From contig NZ_NOWF01000004.1 in assembly GCF_002245355.1 (NCBI RefSeq), positions 248,001-312,000 of the forward strand: 64,000 nucleotides of DNA. Direction: 5' to 3'. This document shows, one piece after another, positions 63,336 to 64,000 of the stretch. Below the pieces are notes generated by a model that ran no database searches, had not been told where the DNA came from, and saw only the letters and a list, made by a program, of their open reading frames with translations. The first letter of the stretch is position 1. The number at the start of each line of letters is the position of its first letter. A program made the translations under genes and the position numbers. This DNA is from Paludifilum halophilum. GTDB taxonomy: Bacteria; Bacillota; Bacilli; Thermoactinomycetales; DSM-45169.

Positions 63336-64000
63336 ATGGCTCTTTCCATGGGCTACGGTTTGTTACAAGAACAGCGGATGAAACTCGTCATGACACCGGA
63401 ATTGCGTCAAGCGATCAATGTGTTGCAGTATTCCGCTCAAGACCTGGTTCAGTATATACAGGAACAAGCGATGGAAAATCCGGTACTGGAGATGGAAGAG
63501 TCCATTCCCGAATCGCCGGAGAACCTTCAACCCTCGTCGATGGAGGGGGAACAACTGCGAGAGTGGGCCTCTTTCATAGGAAAAGGGGAGGGGCGGAATC
63601 GATCCGTCGCCGACCGGTCCGGGGAAGAAGAACACCCGGTGGAACGGCTGGCTGATTCACGGGAATCCTTGACCGATGTTTTGGAAGCACAGCTTCTTTA
63701 TCTGCAATTGGATGATACGACTCGGGACATTTGTCGATACATCATCGGAAATCTCAATGAAGACGGATACTTAGAGGTTGAAACTGACCAGATATGTAAG
63801 CGCTTCAATACGGATGAAGAAAGCCTCCGTCCCTGTTTCGAGGTGATTTATTCCCTGGATCCTGCAGGAGTAGGAGCCCGTGATTTGGCGGAATGTCTGA
63901 AGATCCAGCTTCTCCGGGAGGATCCTCCTGATGAGGTCGCTCTGGCCGTAGTGGAGCGGGGGCTCAAGGATTTGGCGGAAGGGCGGTATAAAAAGGTGGG
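63336..64000 (+). CDS. rpoN: RNA polymerase sigma-54 factor, 5' part (continues past the window)
   Basis: Sigma-54 (SigL) directs RNA polymerase to -24/-12 promoters that need enhancer-binding activators. The visible 221 codons include the Gln/Leu-rich activator-interacting region I (LVMTPELRQAINVLQYSAQDL). An acidic linker and the start of the core-binding region (YIIGNLNEDGYLEVETDQI) follow. The ATG follows CGGAGGTG. The 3' end is outside the window. Confidence 0.96.
   Translation, partial: MALSMGYGLLQEQRMKLVMTPELRQAINVLQYSAQDLVQYIQEQAMENPVLEMEESIPESPENLQPSSMEGEQLREWASFIGKGEGRNRSVADRSGEEEHPVERLADSRESLTDVLEAQLLYLQLDDTTRDICRYIIGNLNEDGYLEVETDQICKRFNTDEESLRPCFEVIYSLDPAGVGARDLAECLKIQLLREDPPDEVALAVVERGLKDLAEGRYKKV

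Noticed and set aside
1-64000. CRISPR array, rRNA genes, prophage or complete insertion sequence
   Set aside because: No regularly spaced direct repeats, no rRNA sequence, no phage structural genes and no transposase were seen; only end-like motifs and small palindromic elements occur.

Overview
The window looks like a chromosomal piece of a Gram-positive Firmicute close to Bacillales, most likely Thermoactinomycetaceae-like; this is inferred from gene content and moderately high GC, and no 16S is present. The conserved backbone follows the order known from Bacillus subtilis: uvrB-uvrA, a yvlD-like membrane protein, a yxkF/msmX-like pair, hprK-lgt-ppaX-yvoF, the his operon (hisZGDBHAF-IE), a yvcD-like TPR protein, a yvcI-like NUDIX gene, rapZ-yvcK-whiA-HPr/crh, clpP, tRNA-Arg and rpoN (sigma-54). 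Both ends are cut: uvrB lacks its 5' part and rpoN its 3' part.

Region by region. 1-4.1 kb: nucleotide excision repair genes and a DUF302 protein. 4.1-12.6 kb: accessory block with a LuxR-type regulator broken by an in-frame amber codon, a HAD phosphatase, a secreted S15 peptidase, a CDP-alcohol phosphatidyltransferase and a gluconate kinase/6-phosphogluconate dehydrogenase operon. 12.7-18.8 kb: yvlD, PucR-type regulator, sugar ABC ATPase, hprK, lgt, ppaX, acetyltransferase. 18.9-34.9 kb: a second accessory block with two decayed genes, a TetR/RND efflux pair, a CocE-type hydrolase, an AbgT transporter facing an amidohydrolase, a 2OG-Fe(II) oxygenase, a LysE exporter, a truncated GntP permease, pyrD and an ITPase-like gene. 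Short dispersed repeats and insertion-sequence-like ends cluster in these blocks. 35.0-41.5 kb: the histidine operon.

41.65-48.8 kb: an AT-rich, minus-strand island inserted between hisIE and a PRPP-synthetase-like gene. It carries an ATP-grasp ligase, a SAM methyltransferase, an AsnRS-like enzyme without anticodon domain, an MFS exporter, an MccF-like S66 peptidase and a HisRS/HisZ-like protein with altered catalytic residues. I read it as an uncharacterised small-molecule (peptide or aminoacyl conjugate) biosynthesis, export and self-immunity system. It is the strongest novelty candidate in the window.

49.2-64 kb: back to backbone, with a PRPP-synthetase-like gene, TPR protein, thioredoxin, a cyclic-di-AMP (ydaO-type) riboswitch in front of a DarB/CbpB-like CBS protein, NUDIX, ROK glucokinase, rapZ-yvcK-whiA-HPr, a cation/proton antiporter, a sortase-anchored surface protein, clpP, tRNA-Arg(CCG) and the start of rpoN. 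Several genes bear on carbon control (hprK, HPr, msmX, yvcK, glcK, gntK-gnd), so this stretch couples sugar metabolism with cell-envelope functions.
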